Source of the DNA: Gnetum montanum
Lineage: Eukaryota > Streptophyta > Gnetopsida > Gnetales > Gnetaceae
Length of the DNA stretch: 64,000 nucleotides
NCBI GenBank assembly: GCA_015680685.1
Contig: MNCI01008322.1
Location: forward strand, 124,001-188,000
Direction of reading: 5' to 3'
Below the pieces are notes generated by a model. That model was not told the origin of the DNA. It saw nothing but the letters and a program-made list of their open reading frames with translations, and ran no database searches. The stretch's first letter is position 1, and each line of letters starts with the position of its first letter. This document shows positions 1 to 13,100 of this stretch, one piece after another. The translations under genes and the position numbers were made by a program.

Positions 1-499
1 ACAATTATTCATTAACTAATTCCCACTTGCCGTACACATCTTGAACCAGTGAAACGCTGCTAGGATTACCAAACGCTAATTGTTATTGGGTTACCAAGCG
101 CTACACGCATGCTTGAAGCCGTCGTACTGAATGCACTTAACTAAGAGGATCAAGGATTGAGAGAGAAATTAATTAACTAGGAAAGTGTTAAACATTCAAT
201 AAGAATTAATTACTAATTAGCTTAGTTCGTATGCTGCAAGGTTTATCATAAAGTTTGTCTTTATTACCGTACACAAATGTGTGCTTAGGTACAATTTGCT
301 CGAATAATAAAGATTTGTTCACTCTATGACTCCTATTGCGGGCATACAGAAATTATTCTAACTCTGGAATGGTAAAACTGCAAGAGTTTGGCTAAGGGTC
401 TAAGTCTAACTCCTCCGGAACAAAGGGCGCCACCTATTATTTATAGAAGATGAGGCAGGGCGCGATATTGCGTGGTGGATGTGATATCATGGCTCATCA
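1..499 (-). mobile_element. LTR E, Athila-like retrotransposon LTR, cut by window edge
   Basis: The stretch is colinear with the LTRs at 25677-26468, 46315-47164 and 55057-55865. It shares the repeated 'ttaccaagcg' / 'gttaccaagc' words, the block around 'acacaaatgtgtgcttaggt', and a reverse-complement TATA box ('ttatttatag', about 436-445). It ends in ...ctcatca at 499, the LTR terminus seen in the other copies. The sequence after 499 is neither a polypurine tract nor a primer site, so this is an outer end: either a solo LTR or the 5' LTR of a minus-strand element lying to the left. The first part of the LTR is outside the window. Confidence 0.85.
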
Positions 500-813
500 A
501 CAATGAAGCAAAATATTGCATACCATTGTTTCCATGTCTATGCAAACATTGAATAACAAGGTAAGAATGGAATTAAATCACTTTCTAGTTGAAATGTTAG
601 ATGAATAATAATGTGTAACACAGATAAAATATGTTAGTTAATTTGGTTATGCTTATTACAAATTGTTGGAAATGAGCAACATAAATTATGTTTAATATTA
701 TTGTTACTAATGTATAATGTACAAACTAATTGATTTGACAGATATGTTTAGTTTGAACAAATATAATTAAACTTAATTTTATTTTTATTTTTTAAAATTA
801 AAATATCATTAAA

Positions 814-884
814 GAGATAGTAACTTAGTTGGTAATTCATTGATTTGTTGGCTAATAAATTGCAAGTTTGAGGTCTTTGGAATT
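814..884 (+). repeat. tRNA-like SINE module (remnant)
   Basis: A D-arm-like word 'cttagttggtaattc' (about 824-838) resembles a pol III A box. It is followed 35-40 bp later by 'gcaagtttgaggtctttgg', a degenerate B box / T arm. The spacing is that of a tRNA but pairing is poor, so this is a decayed tRNA-derived SINE head and not a tRNA gene. Confidence 0.35.
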
Positions 885-960
885 GAAAATAGATGACTAT
901 ATGTACCCCATGACATACAAGCAACAATATACTTTTGTCAAACTTAATCATAATGGTGTA

Positions 961-1020
961 CCATATCAACACCTGTGACTTACAAACCACATGTAGTATG
1001 CTCTAACCAACTAAGCAATA
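961..1020 (-). repeat. tRNA-like SINE module (remnant)
   Basis: Read on the minus strand, 'gcttagttggttagagcat' is a very good tRNA D-arm / A box. It is followed by an anticodon-arm-like segment and 'gtaagtcacaggtgttg', a weak T arm. The acceptor stem is not preserved. This is probably the head of a tRNA-derived SINE. Confidence 0.4.
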
Positions 1021-1390
1021 TTTCATTAACAAATAACAAGTTTGAGCTACTATTAACACATTATTGTTTATGACAGAATCACACAATGATTTTTCCTTAA
1101 GACACCTTAAAGTCATTTGACATCCAAAAATAAAATAAAATAAAACTCTAGCATAAAATAATATTATATATTAATGAGATAAACTTATTAGTTAATACTT
1201 TTTATTTGGAACCAAAGCTATAGTATAATGGCCAGAAAACTCATCTCTTACAAAGAAAGTTATTGATTCTAATTGACCTTTAAGTATTTGGGGTGGGGGA
1301 AGGGACAAAAATGTTGAAATTGGAAACATTTTTCTAACAATATTTACCCCCAAGACATATAGTCAAATTAGAACTTTATAACTTAGTATT

Positions 1391-1457
1391 GCCCACAATA
1401 ATTGAACTCATGATTTAGAGTTACTAAATTAAGTGTCTTACCACTAAGGTAACACCT
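1391..1457 (-). repeat. tRNA-like SINE module (remnant)
   Basis: On the minus strand 'ttaccttagtggtaagacac' resembles an A box. About 30 nt later 'catgagttcaattattgtg' resembles a B box / T arm (compare GGTTCRANNCC). Length and arm order are tRNA-like but the stems are broken. Confidence 0.4.
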
Positions 1458-1477
1458 CATTATCATGGACTTTTAGT

Positions 1478-1920
1478 AGTAAAATAGTGCACATAAGGGA
1501 AATGTTCATGTGGCATTATTCTACATAGCATAGGTAAAATAGTGGACATAGAAAGCAAGAAATAAAACAAAAAGTACTATGTCACATAATTCCAAATAAA
1601 TCATGTTGACTTGTAAGTGAAAACAATTTACAAGTAAAATAGTGCATAGAGAGAGAAACAGAACAAAACAAAACCACAAAAAAAATGTCAAAGAAACAGA
1701 ACAAAACAAAACCACAAAAAAAATGTCATAAAGTTCCACATGAATCATGTTGACTTTTAGTGAAAACAACTTACCAGTAAAATAGTGTACATAGAAAGCA
1801 AGAAACAAAACAAAAAAAATACTATGTCATGTAATTCCTAATAAATCACATTACTTGTTAATTGACAATAATTTACAAGTAAAGTAGTGCATATAGAAGG
1901 CAATAATAAAACAAAAAGTA
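1478..1920. repeat. Degenerate ~100-bp tandem repeat
   Basis: The word 'agtaaaatagtgcac' recurs with small changes at about 1478, 1533, 1635, 1777 and 1877. Between copies the order is gaaagcaagaaa..., an A/C-rich run, 'actatgtcacataattcc', and 'aatcatgttgacttg'. The third unit is longer because a ~37-bp A/C-rich segment is duplicated inside it (about 1655-1727). Copies differ by point changes and indels, so the array is old. Confidence 0.7.
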
Positions 1921-2369
1921 CCATGGAAAAAATGAATAATTTGTATTTCATAGTAATAGTCCAAGTACAAAGTAGCATAGACATAGTGGCAATCCTTTGC
2001 TCATTCACAAGATTACTAAGCATTTTAGTAGTATTGACAATCATCTCTATTCTCATTTCCTCTATTAATCCTAAGATTTGATTGCAATTTTTGCACTTTG
2101 ATATCCAAAATTTCTTCAAACTGGTTTTCTTAGGTAATCTTGGGGTTTACAAAGCTTTTATGAAATCATTTTAGCTATTTCAAATTTAAAAAGGTTAAAA
2201 TTGAAATAAGGAAAAAATATTACAAAATTTTAATTTAATAAAAAATAAATTTTTATTAAATTGCAATATTTTCTTCTTCTTTAATTAGCTACTACCATGT
2301 AGCTATTAAGGGCTTTTTTTTAAATTCTTGGACTCCTAAGATTACTTGCACTGCAAGTACATACACCTG

Positions 2370-2461
2370 GTAATAGTGTGGTAATGTACTGTACTATGCT
2401 AGTATGGCACATGCTGTAGCATGTAGCGTAGTATGAAGCATACCATGTTCCATGTAGTGCA
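2370..2461. repeat. Palindrome-rich lead-in to the tandem array
   Basis: The segment is built from short inverted and direct words such as 'gtactatgctagtatggc', 'acatgctgtagcatgt' and 'catgttccatg'. It directly abuts the first 55-bp unit and shares the 'gcatag' word with it. Confidence 0.4.
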
Positions 2462-3011
2462 GCATAGCCAATGCTTCAACACGCTACCAATGATTACACT
2501 ATTGATATGGGTAACTGCATAGCCAATGCTTCAACACGCTACCAATGATTACACTATTGATATGGGTAACTGCATAGCCAATGCTTCAACACGCTACCAA
2601 TGATTACACTATTGATATGGGTAACTGCATAGCCAATGCTTCAACACGCTACCAATGATTACACTATTGATATGGGTAACTGCATAGCCAATGCTTCAAC
2701 ACGCTACCAATGATTACACTATTGATATGGGTAACTGCATAGCCAATGCTTCAACACGCTACCAATGATTACACTATTGATATGGGTAACTGCATAGCCA
2801 ATGCTTCAACACGCTACCAATGATTACACTATTGATATGGGTAACTGCATAGCCAATGCTTCAACACGCTACCAATGATTACACTATTGATATGGGTAAC
2901 TGCATAGCCAATGCTTCAACACGCTACCAATGATTACACTATTGATATGGGTAACTGCATAGCCAATGCTTCAACACGCTACCAATGATTACACTATTGA
3001 TATGGGTAACT
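2462..3011. repeat. Perfect 55-bp tandem array, ten copies
   Basis: Ten consecutive units of exactly 55 bp, each starting 'gcatagccaatgcttcaaca', begin at 2462, 2517, 2572 and so on to 2957. I see no differences between units. The next unit breaks off at 3012 ('gcattgcc'). There are no unique spacers, so this is a minisatellite and not a CRISPR-like array. Identity among copies in otherwise decayed DNA implies very recent expansion or ongoing homogenisation; an assembly artefact in copy number is also possible. Confidence 0.95.
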
Positions 3012-3945
3012 GCATTGCCTTCTTGCTGAACAACTGTTGTCTAAAATCAAGCACCAATGAGGTTCATTCCCGAGATTATGAAGTTTTGGATAATGTCAAA
3101 GCCATTTTTTATGATGGGTCATTGATTCCTATTTGTTGATGCTCTACGACCATTTTGGAGAGTATTATTTGCATTATTGTAGGTTAGTCAAACTTTTGTT
3201 ATCCCTCAAGTTGTCTCCTTGAATCAACCAAGCTTACTGTGACAAAAAGGAATAGTAGGATGCACTGATGAGTTAACATAAAACCATAATTTTAACATGC
3301 AGTGAATGATGGTGCTATAATGTAATAAACCAGATTTTGTCCTTTGCTTGTATGGCTTTATTCTAAGGATCTTCGAGGATTATCAAAAATTACTGGATAA
3401 ATTTTCTTATCAAGGAGAATCTTATCATGAAGCTGATGCATAAAATCTTTCTTTTGTCAACATGATTTACTTAATTCTTCCTATTATTCTTCCTTTTTTT
3501 TACTGCAAATTTTTTGTTCAAGAAAAATACAAGTAATGTGGATTCCCACAGATTCTCTATTTTAGATCAGTATACTAAAAAATAAAAAATCTTTGTTCTA
3601 TTAACAATTATATGGAAAACAGGACCACAGGCAAACATAGCCATAACCTGGCTAGTAATCTTACTGGAATTAAGCATAAATTTTGAACCATTAAAATACT
3701 TGGTTTTTAACTTAGAGTCAATCTAATAATTATGCAAAGTCATGGAAATCAAATGCTAAAGCTCCATTTAAATAGAACTATTTGTGAATCTTGGCTAAAA
3801 GCCACCATATGATTATGTCAGAGGCCTTATAGCAGAAAGTAGATATACACTAATGAAAATTTATCATTTCCAGGGTGTGTGTGGAGAATGATATCGAGCA
3901 ACACCAATAACGGTTATTTACAGAATCCTTCATGAACAACATGAT

Positions 3946-4149
3946 TCATGATTTTGCATGAGGAGTGCATTCATCTAGGAGTTTAGCCATGGAATGCTCT
4001 GGACAACTAAACGATGGTGCAATTAAATTATCATTTGATAATATCTGTCGCGGTCTTCCAATTATTTGAGACTGAGCGCCAGAATCATGTATAGATTCGG
4101 TCCTCTTCCTAAAACTTGCTTCCATCCTCTCTTTCCATATTCTTCCATC
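3946..4149 (-). CDS. Exon 2 of the conserved plant gene (residues 108-174)
   Basis: The exon begins with DGRIWKER directly after the acceptor CAG at 4152-4150 and ends with a TGA at 3948-3946. A basic segment is followed by a Ser/Gln-rich part and the conserved C-terminal block P-E-H-S-M-A-K-L-L-D-E-C. A methionine just upstream (4158) lies in the intron; the family alignment argues against its use. Confidence 0.8.
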   Translation of the reverse strand, partial: DGRIWKERMEASFRKRTESIHDSGAQSQIIGRPRQILSNDNLIAPSFSCPEHSMAKLLDECTPHAKS

Positions 4150-7100
4150 CTGCACCAAACATTATCTTCCAAATTTTAAAACGGTTCATAATATTTCTCT
4201 CTACAATATATATATTATGAACTTAAGCATTAAATCTGAGTCTGAATTTATAACTGTATTATACCCAGAGAAGGACCTGAGGGATTTTCTATGTAACCAT
4301 GGAACTAACAATGATATGTGAAGGAAAGTCAATATATAAATCGAACAAAATAATCTATTATCATCGACAAGAAGAGGTATGAAATTGATTCAACATTTTG
4401 CCCTGACAACAAAAATGGAAAATACAAACCTTATTATCATGCTGTCATGTTAAATATATACAAATTTTATCCCAACGTCTCTAATATATGTAAACCATCA
4501 TAACCTGCTTCACGCTTGCATATTCAAGATTTACATAAACTATTACTTAAAAAGTTATGCTAAACATAGTCTCTTAATACTCAATATTTTTTAAATGTGA
4601 TGTTGAAATGTTAAAAATAAAAACAAAACGTGTTGTTGCAATGCGTCTAACTTGTGTATTACAGGTTGAAGGTTCGATTTCAGTGGATTATATTCAGATT
4701 TAATGCCCTGAACATATATTTTTGCTATGCCCCCGTGGCATGCCTCTTAATGTCCATTAGAATGGACACAATGACTTGCATAATCACAAGACACATGCTC
4801 TAGCCACTCGAGCAACGTTTATTCCAATATTCCATTATAACAAAGAAGTATAAAGAGGAGATGTGTAAAGTGTATGATAACTATAAGAAGAAACATCAAA
4901 ATCCAAAGATAAAAAAGAAGGAAAAGGGTAGGAAAATGAAAAAGTTGAAGCTACAACTACATATAAATAAAGCCAGGTGATGTATAGGAATGGCTCTAAT
5001 TTAAATAGTGGAGTATGTCACAAGCATGTATAACGATAAAGTCATCTATAAGTGGTTCTAAACATCAGAGCACAAACAGCAGAATAACCATATATTGGTT
5101 GTTAATATCACTTGAATATTGCAAGATTTGCATAGCTGCAATGTGCATATCTTTGTCGACCTGGATGCTCATCAAAATAGTTTCCACCACTTGATGTGCA
5201 AGAGAAAAACATATCAAATCAAAGAGATTTTGCAAAAAACATTTTTTCCTTTTAACACTTTGGTTGGCATGAGGTTGAATGACTTTTGCTTTGGTTAGCT
5301 CCTTGTTACAAGGTGAAGGGATCCTTAACCTTTTGCATGTCTTTCCTGTCTTTACTGTTTGCTTTTGGATCAGATGAGGTCTTTGGAGAAAAGTCAGATT
5401 TCTCCTTGGATTTAGAAGATTAAGGATTTTATGTCTTAGTGTGATGATCCTTTGACTGATTCCAAGGAAGACCCTTAAAATCACTTGGGGAAGTCTTCTG
5501 CCGATCCTGAGCAACCTTTTGTCCCAGGGTAACCACTTGGACTTGGGGTGTCACAGAGCTAAATGTAGTTACCTGGGAAACTAATCCAGAGGTAGCAACA
5601 TATTAGACAAAAGAGATGGTAGGATACGTGAAACGGATGGTTCTCTAATGATTAAAGGCTTAGCAAGGATAGGTCACATGTGAGATCAAACCTTACTCCA
5701 ATGGAAAGTTGTATTCAAACTATGTCCTCTCAACCATAGTGGTTAAAGATGTGACAATCCTCTCAACAGACGTAGCTGAAAAAGACGAAGAGTTAAATAT
5801 CAGAAGTGCCTTTGCATAAATAGAGGAACCTAAAAACATTGGAAAATAATGAGCAAATTAGTCTGAGAAAACTCAACAAAGACATTAAACATGTATTAAG
5901 TCCAAGTTCAATGATCATTTGCATGAGTTATAGATAAAAATTTTTCTCATTATAAATTTATCAATCTTGGTAGGAATAAACACTACATATCAATCAACCA
6001 ATCAATCTACTGTGGTGTGGAGTAGGCTTGTGTATCCGCTTGAGCTTTGTCAATCTTTACCCTTCGTTTTATTTTGAGCCTCTTGCTTTGGTTTTTAAGA
6101 GTAGGCAACCAAGATCATTAATCTTGACAGATGTCTATTCAATGTTGTGCACATTCACAAAGGCATCTTGAAAAGTGTCTAAATGAACATAACTTAAGCA
6201 CATGTTAATGAATTCATTGACAAAGCCTTGGAAGATGTTCATGAGATAGGCATCTAACAAGGGTTCCTTCAACTCCATGAAAGTAGAGGTTTTGTTTTGT
6301 TTTTCTTTGTATCTCTGTGTTTATTTTTTCTCTCGGTGGAAGGCAAAGAAAGTCGGGGCTGGTAGCATAATCCCTACCCACACAACATAGAGAGGTTCAT
6401 TAATGTATGAATTTACTAATGAAATCAATATGAAATTGTTTGATTACAAGGAGTTTGTTAAGAAAATTCTCTTTACTTCTGTTGTAATGAAAATGTTCTT
6501 CAAGCTTGGTCAACATTTCTTCAAACGAGCCATCAGAGTCATGTGGCAAGTTCCTGTACAACTCAAAAGCTTTTCCTACCAAAGAGTTGAATAACAAACA
6601 GAGCACAATGTCCAAAGATCCTTGAAGGAAAAGTCATTCATTTCTAAAAATGAAGACATGGTTGTTGGGGTTTTCTTCCCCATTATACTTCATGAAATTA
6701 GGCATTTGGAAACCACTTGACAAAAATGATGGCAATACCCAAGACTTAGTTGAATCATTAAGTAACTGGTTTAAATCAATTATACCTTGTCCTATACTCA
6801 TAGAAAACACCTGAGTTTCTTTGTCCTGTATTTTTTGGACCTTGAGAGTAAGATCCGATATAGGTTGAGGAGGATTTAAAGTTCTTGGAACAGCATGAGG
6901 AGGAAGATAATGGTTTGTGTTAAATCTAGAAAGCGTTAAGGGATGGAAACAGGTTGGGAAGAATGAAATTGAGTAGAAAGTTTGATTGCATGTTGGTTAT
7001 AAACACTGTAGTGTAAGCAAGAGAGGGAATAAAGTTCATAGTCAGGAAAACAGGGTCAGTGAATATACATAAAGAACTGGTATAAGGCTGAGAACAAGGT

Positions 7101-10100
7101 ATAGGGTGAGAGATGTTATTCAGTTGGACATTAGGTTAATAAGTGATGGAAGGTGGTAGCTTGATTGGTGAAAGTCTTAAAAAATATCAAGGGAGTTTCA
7201 GGTTCAAGGTGTGAAACGTTAGCCTAGAGTTTTGTGAAGGGGTTTATCTTATTCCCTCCTTCTTCAGTCCTGACGCTAATATCTCCCATCTTCTTCGTTC
7301 TGTTTAAGGTCAGCTTGATCTACTTGAGAATTCCATCAATTGTGCATTGCTACTAAGTGTTTTTTGCACTGCCTCTTGGTATTTAGCTACCAAGGCAAGT
7401 TCTTTCTTTTGTATCTCAAAAGATCTAGAGGGGATGGAGGAATGTCATGTTCTTTCTCATAGGTCTACATGCGTCAACTTTCATTATATAGCATGAAAGT
7501 TTCCTTTTTCTTCTTAGCATACAAAAACCTGTATTCCTCCATGGTGATTTAAGGATCAAGGTTTAGAAGGCACCTGGAAGACCTGACAATTGTTAATTGT
7601 TAGACATTCGATACCTTAATGACGTACGGGATAATGTGAAATGACAGAGATCATGGATGATGGTATTGGATTTCCTACAAGCATCTTGCAGAATAAAAGG
7701 ATTAGTGCAAAAATTTGATATTAAAACTATTCGAAAATGGAGATAGGCATTGATTTAAGTACCACTAGACATGGTTTATATCAAAGGTAAGCAAGATAGT
7801 TTATAGCATCTATTACAGTTTGAAGCTGACTATATCTAACATCAACAGAATCAATTGTGTGTATGGTATTTACATTACGTGTACTGTAGAAAAAAAATAA
7901 AGTAAAAAATGTATTGATAGGGTATACAGGTGACTGCAGACTCAGCAAACAACAATATGATACAACTGACCATGTATATACATGACTCTGTAGTTTTTTT
8001 AACTTAGTTTCTAAAAGCATGTTATGTCAGAGCATAGGTGCTATGCAAGTAAATAAATACGAGAGTCCAAGTTATCAATATGCAAGAATTACTACAAGAA
8101 AACAAATGAGTATAAACAGAAATTCAAGAAAATGTCCTCCTTCTAATGTCAAAAATTATAGGATCAAGAAAATTCTTTCACTCAGATCTTGCTTGCCAAA
8201 CCAACACAACAAGAGCATGGGAGGGCCTCGGAATAGACTGGCATTTGCATTGCAAATCACCCAAGAACTTAGAACCCATGTAGGATATGTTAACCATTTG
8301 CCAAGCAAGGACTCTTGAACAGGAAACCAAGGTTTCTTACCAATGGAAGGTTTCGACAACAAAGAAAAATGATGCAGAAGGGGGATTATGAGCTAAAAAT
8401 TATTACCATAAAAGCACAATTTATGAAAATCTGAATTAGACTTAGTGAAAAAAAAAAGCGAACAAAGAGGACAAGAAGAAATGCAGGAGAATATGAACTA
8501 GCCACGAACTTTTAGCAAAACTAACACCAACAACATAAGAAAAAAGGTAACTTTTGGCAAATTAATGTTCAAAATGAAAACACTAGAAATACAAGAAAGC
8601 ATTGAAGCCCAAACCCTTGTCTGTATTTGATGTTAAAAATGTTGATAGTAATGAGTTTGTACAATAAAACCCTTCCTACTATGAAGAAGAAGGTGGATTA
8701 GCAAGCAAAATGCTAAAAATGGACTGGACAACGTGGTTGAGAGGAATGTAAAAGGAACAAAATCCAAAGCCAATTCTTGATAAAGAGTGTTGCAAGCCCA
8801 TTCTTTGACTTGATTGTTGTTGCTACTTGTACTCTGGAAGTGCCAAAAAAATGTCTAAAGTCCTCCTTCAAACCATGCTCTAGAAATTTAAAGGTTGCAA
8901 TTGCCAAAATTATGCTTGATTTACACGTGATTTGTGCATGGTTTGTGGCGTTGATTTTGGCTAAGTCTAATTTAAGAAACTTGTGTGTATTGAACTTACA
9001 TAGACTATATATACTAGACCTATGCAATTTGCGTAAGTCAAGCCCATATGACCTTTACATACTAGACTCACACAACTTGCATAAGTTAGACCCATGTGAT
9101 TTACATGTATTGGGCCCATACAACCTATGTAGGTTAGGCCCATACATCTTATATGCATTGTGTGGTTTGAGAACTTAAAAAATTTAAGATCACCTAGGTT
9201 GCTTGGGTTTCAAGCTTAGAAAATTTTCAGAATCGCAGCATAAAACGGGGGCCAAATCAAGCCAATTTATGATTCTATATTTAGACAAGGCTTGGCAAAA
9301 CATGCATAAACATATGTTATGATTTTGGGTCAAGCAAATAAGACATGGACTTAAACTTAGTTAAATTTTTAAGGAAACGTGACAATGAAGTCTTCATGTA
9401 AAAGAAGCTGGGAGGTAACACACTGCAATCTCGCATGAATTGGCTCATTCCCCAAGGTGGGCTCTAAAAATGAGTGATTGATGAATCAGGGACAACATCT
9501 CTATTTCTAAAGTGAACATCTTTGGGTTCTATAATTCAAGCATCGTTAGAAGGAATGAAATTGAGAGCTATCTCAAATGCTGATTTCCAAAGCATCACTA
9601 TATTGCTAATCATTTACTTACATTTGGATGTTGGATATAACAAGTAAAGGGTATAGAAGAAGAACTATTATTTGGTGAACTTTACAAAGGCACATGATTA
9701 TGCCAGCCAAAGTAAATTATAGCAACAATTACAGAAACTTAAGATTCCGTTGAAGTTGATTGATGCCAGTTATTAAAAAGTCAGCAAAACAATCTTTTTG
9801 GCTTTCTAAAAAGTTGGAAAATTTTAAAAGTCAGGTAAATATTTGGGAAAAAGTTGGCTGAAAAAGCTTTAAAAAACAATATTTCAGAGGTTTCATATTG
9901 CACATCATATAAATATGCATAACAAACATAGACAATACAATTAAAGACAGAAATTAAAAACATATTTACAGAAAACATAATCAACATATCAAGTTGTAAA
10001 CTATATTACTATAAGCTTAAATACTATAAAAGTTCAGTATCCAAATACTTCTTGAGTTGTTTCTTCAGCTACAAATGCTTTTGCATGTTACTTCATTTTG

Positions 10101-13100
10101 AAATATTCATTCATAATTATCAGCGACTCCTTTTCTAAATTTAAAATACAAGATATGTCAACTCTTTTTAGCCATGTCATCTACTTCTTTATTAAGAATG
10201 TTGTCATCATCATTATCAATCTCACTCTTAGAGTAATCATATTCTACAAGACCAGCCAAAAATAATCCTAATCATTAATTTGTACATTATAAGTGCTTTG
10301 AGGCTTAGAAGTAGAAGCAAAAACTTGTTAACTAATTTTTGATAAAGGAATTCTGAATTTAATTTTTATAACTTTAATTAAGATTAAGGAATTCTAAATT
10401 TAATTTTTATACAACTGAGATAAATTACATTATATTTAAAATACTTTTTCGAAATAGTCATAATTTTCCCTACTTTTTCAAAAAAAATTTGCTATGTTAC
10501 ATTTTTCAAAAAGTCAGCTGAAAAAGTCATGCCAAATTGGTGACTTTTTCCCTGAATGGTAAAAAATTGCCGACTTTTTAATCACTGATTGATGCAATTT
10601 AAAAGTTGTATTAGTGGACATGAAATTTAAAGATCATAATACACATTACACATGAAATATTACGGTCCATGATCTAATGTTAGAGTCCACAAACATCAAA
10701 AGTTACTGAAAGGAAATTCTTCCTTTAACAGGTAAGAGGAGGATATTTATGTTGTTAAGATGAGCAAGAGCTATTAGCGAATTCCTAATAGGATCTCATC
10801 ATCTCAAGGTTAAGACAACTAGATAAATTGACACCTCAAGAGAAGAAAGGAGAATATGCCTTTCAAAAGATATTGAAGATGAGATGCATGTGTTTTTATG
10901 TTGTCCTATTTTTGAGCCTCAAAGGAAACAATGGAACAATAGCTAAAATTTTTCAGCGCCCGGATCTACAATTAGGGCATTTTCTTTAAGATGTTTTACA
11001 TATTCGTAAGTTTTACAATAATGATTCCATCCAATAGATCCATTGGGTCTTTTTTTTGGACCTAATAAAGATTATCATTCTCATTATTAAGATTTTTAAA
11101 TTTTTGGAAAATTAGATATATTAGCAAATTGACCTTTATGAGTTGAAAACCCTTAGGATGTTAAGTTTAAAAAAATTTATAAGTACATGTTTTTGGTAAC
11201 TAGTAACTTAAAAGGGTGCAACACAAAGCATATTACTCAAGTGCCCAAACCTCAAATGAAGATATCAATCAAATATTAGAATATGGTAGGACAATTGAGA
11301 TAATCAAGAGTTAACTGTTGAGAGATATTTGGTAGAAGAGATACTGTGTCGTTGCAATATGCAAAAGAAGGGCATTGTAGAAATTGAAGTTCTGCATTTT
11401 ATATGCCTAGCTACCTACTGGAGCAAGAGAAGTGAGGACAATCAGGATACACGGTTGGCCCAAAGCCCAAAGGAAGGATGCACATAGCACTGCAAAGAAA
11501 CTGGTCCAACAAAAATGATGGTATGAAGGCCACAACAGCATGCAAAAGGGTGGAAAGAAGACTCATGCAACAATTGTAGAGACCATGCAATATTTAGCAG
11601 TCAATTATGCTGCAGTGTGACCCAAACAAGCAGTGTTGTAAAGTTCTTTCTCTGCTGATTTTAATTTTTGCATTTTGTTTTGTAAACTCATCCTTTGTTT
11701 TCCCAAAATCCAGATAACCTAAACAAAACAAAACAAAAACAAAAACAGAAGCCTTTTCCAAAAGGAAATGATTCTTACATAAATGAATAAAATGGAACTC
11801 CTCACCACTATCATGGCAGTCACTACTTGCCAACTACTTGAAAAATACTCACGCCAACCCAAAATGACTGTTTAAAACATCGTTCATAAATTCCACACAT
11901 CAAAACAACGGTAATACAGCATGTAATATTCCCTTTAAATGTTGTGAGGTTTGCCCAAGTTTAAATAAATGTGAACTGTGTTGTACACCACTTACTGCAG
12001 ACTGTAGAAATTTGTTTTCAAACATATCAACAGCTAGCTCTTTAAGATAGTGAAAAGTTGCTTTTATTAATAATCAAAATTAAATTGAAAGGAACTTAAA
12101 CATCAACAAAGCTATATAATGAGTGCTTCATTACAAATGTAGTCAATGTAAGTAATAACGATGATTTGCAAAGCAAAATAATCACCGCCATGGTACAAAT
12201 AATCACTTGCTAAAGCAATTACAAACGTTAATGATTAAAATGATAGTGTTGTAAACTTGTCTATGTAGTGATTCTACTCGCATTTTCTTGCTTCAATTAT
12301 CTGGCTATGATTTTATGCTTTTTGAAGTAGATATGTTGCCTTCAGAAGTTGAAGCTGTTCATAAGTTGATGGCCTGCACTCATAATCTGTTTGAAATCTC
12401 ATTGGATAAATACCAAAAACTTAATATTGGCAACTTAGGATAAAGGAGCGGGTGGTTTGTGCTTTTACTTGCTTGCCTTCACGACTATAGTGTTGACAAG
12501 TGTTGGGGTTGGTTCCCATTTGGCAGGGCTTTTGTCTTTGTTAGGTTTGGCATCAGCATATTGGGATGCCTTTGCGTGTTTTGTAGGCCTGTTGGGCAAT
12601 CGCACTCAGGGGTAGGAAATTTGGTGGCGGGATTTTGGGTTGCAGTTGGGCAGCCTTTTTTGTTGAAAATGGGTGTATAACCCCTGCGTAGGTTTGGGGG
12701 TGAAGCACATTTTGGTGTTGCGGTGGTGGTTCACTCCCTGTTGTACTGTTCTTTTTTTTTTATAAGAAATATTTGGGATGTCAATTAGTAAAAAAGGGTT
12801 ACGAGGAGTATATACAACACTCCTGCCCTTGAAAGGCCAGGAACTGGGAAGGGTTACTCTGCTGCTTTTCATGGACGTGACCCAGTTACCGGATTTTGTT
12901 ATTATTCTTTAAAAACGTTATCGATTCATATTTAATACCAAAAGTCTGACTGAATGAATACCATGCAGGATTATTTTTGTCCGGGGCATTGAATGCGTTT
13001 AAGTATTTGCCCTGTCAAATTGAATTTTATGAACATTATTATAAACTCCTGAGAGGAGCGTTCCCTACGCCGAACTTTACCTGGAAAACTAATTTCTATC

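Larger units (their letters stand above)
500..3945. other. Intergenic region 3' of the small plant gene, mostly SINE scraps and tandem repeats
   Basis: No credible coding region was found here. The region is A+T-rich and contains three tRNA-like modules, a degenerate ~100-bp repeat (1478-1920), an A/T-rich stretch (2150-2340), a palindrome-rich lead-in (2370-2461) and a perfect 55-bp tandem array (2462-3011). In 3012-3945 nothing recognisable is seen; its right end should hold the 3' UTR of the minus-strand gene that ends at 3946. Short ORFs here (for example 1521-1808 minus and 1887-2081 plus) follow the repeats and look accidental. Confidence 0.6.

Noticed and set aside
1521-1808. 95-codon minus-strand ORF that looks like a membrane protein
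   Set aside because: It translates the degenerate A-rich ~100-bp repeat; hydrophobicity follows from T-rich codons and the same segment recurs inside it.
2462-3011. Possible CRISPR-like array
   Set aside because: Units are perfectly contiguous with no unique spacers, in a plant nuclear context.
4632-4817. Converging tRNA-like modules as one palindromic transposon
   Set aside because: The two arms are not complementary to each other beyond tRNA-like words and no target duplication was found.
5065-5514. 149-codon minus-strand ORF
   Set aside because: It lies in the intron downstream of a gag remnant; composition is basic and featureless, and the neighbouring frame looks as gag-like as this one.
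8777-9178. 133-codon plus-strand ORF
   Set aside because: The second half is the 24-bp repeat and the first half has no recognisable feature.
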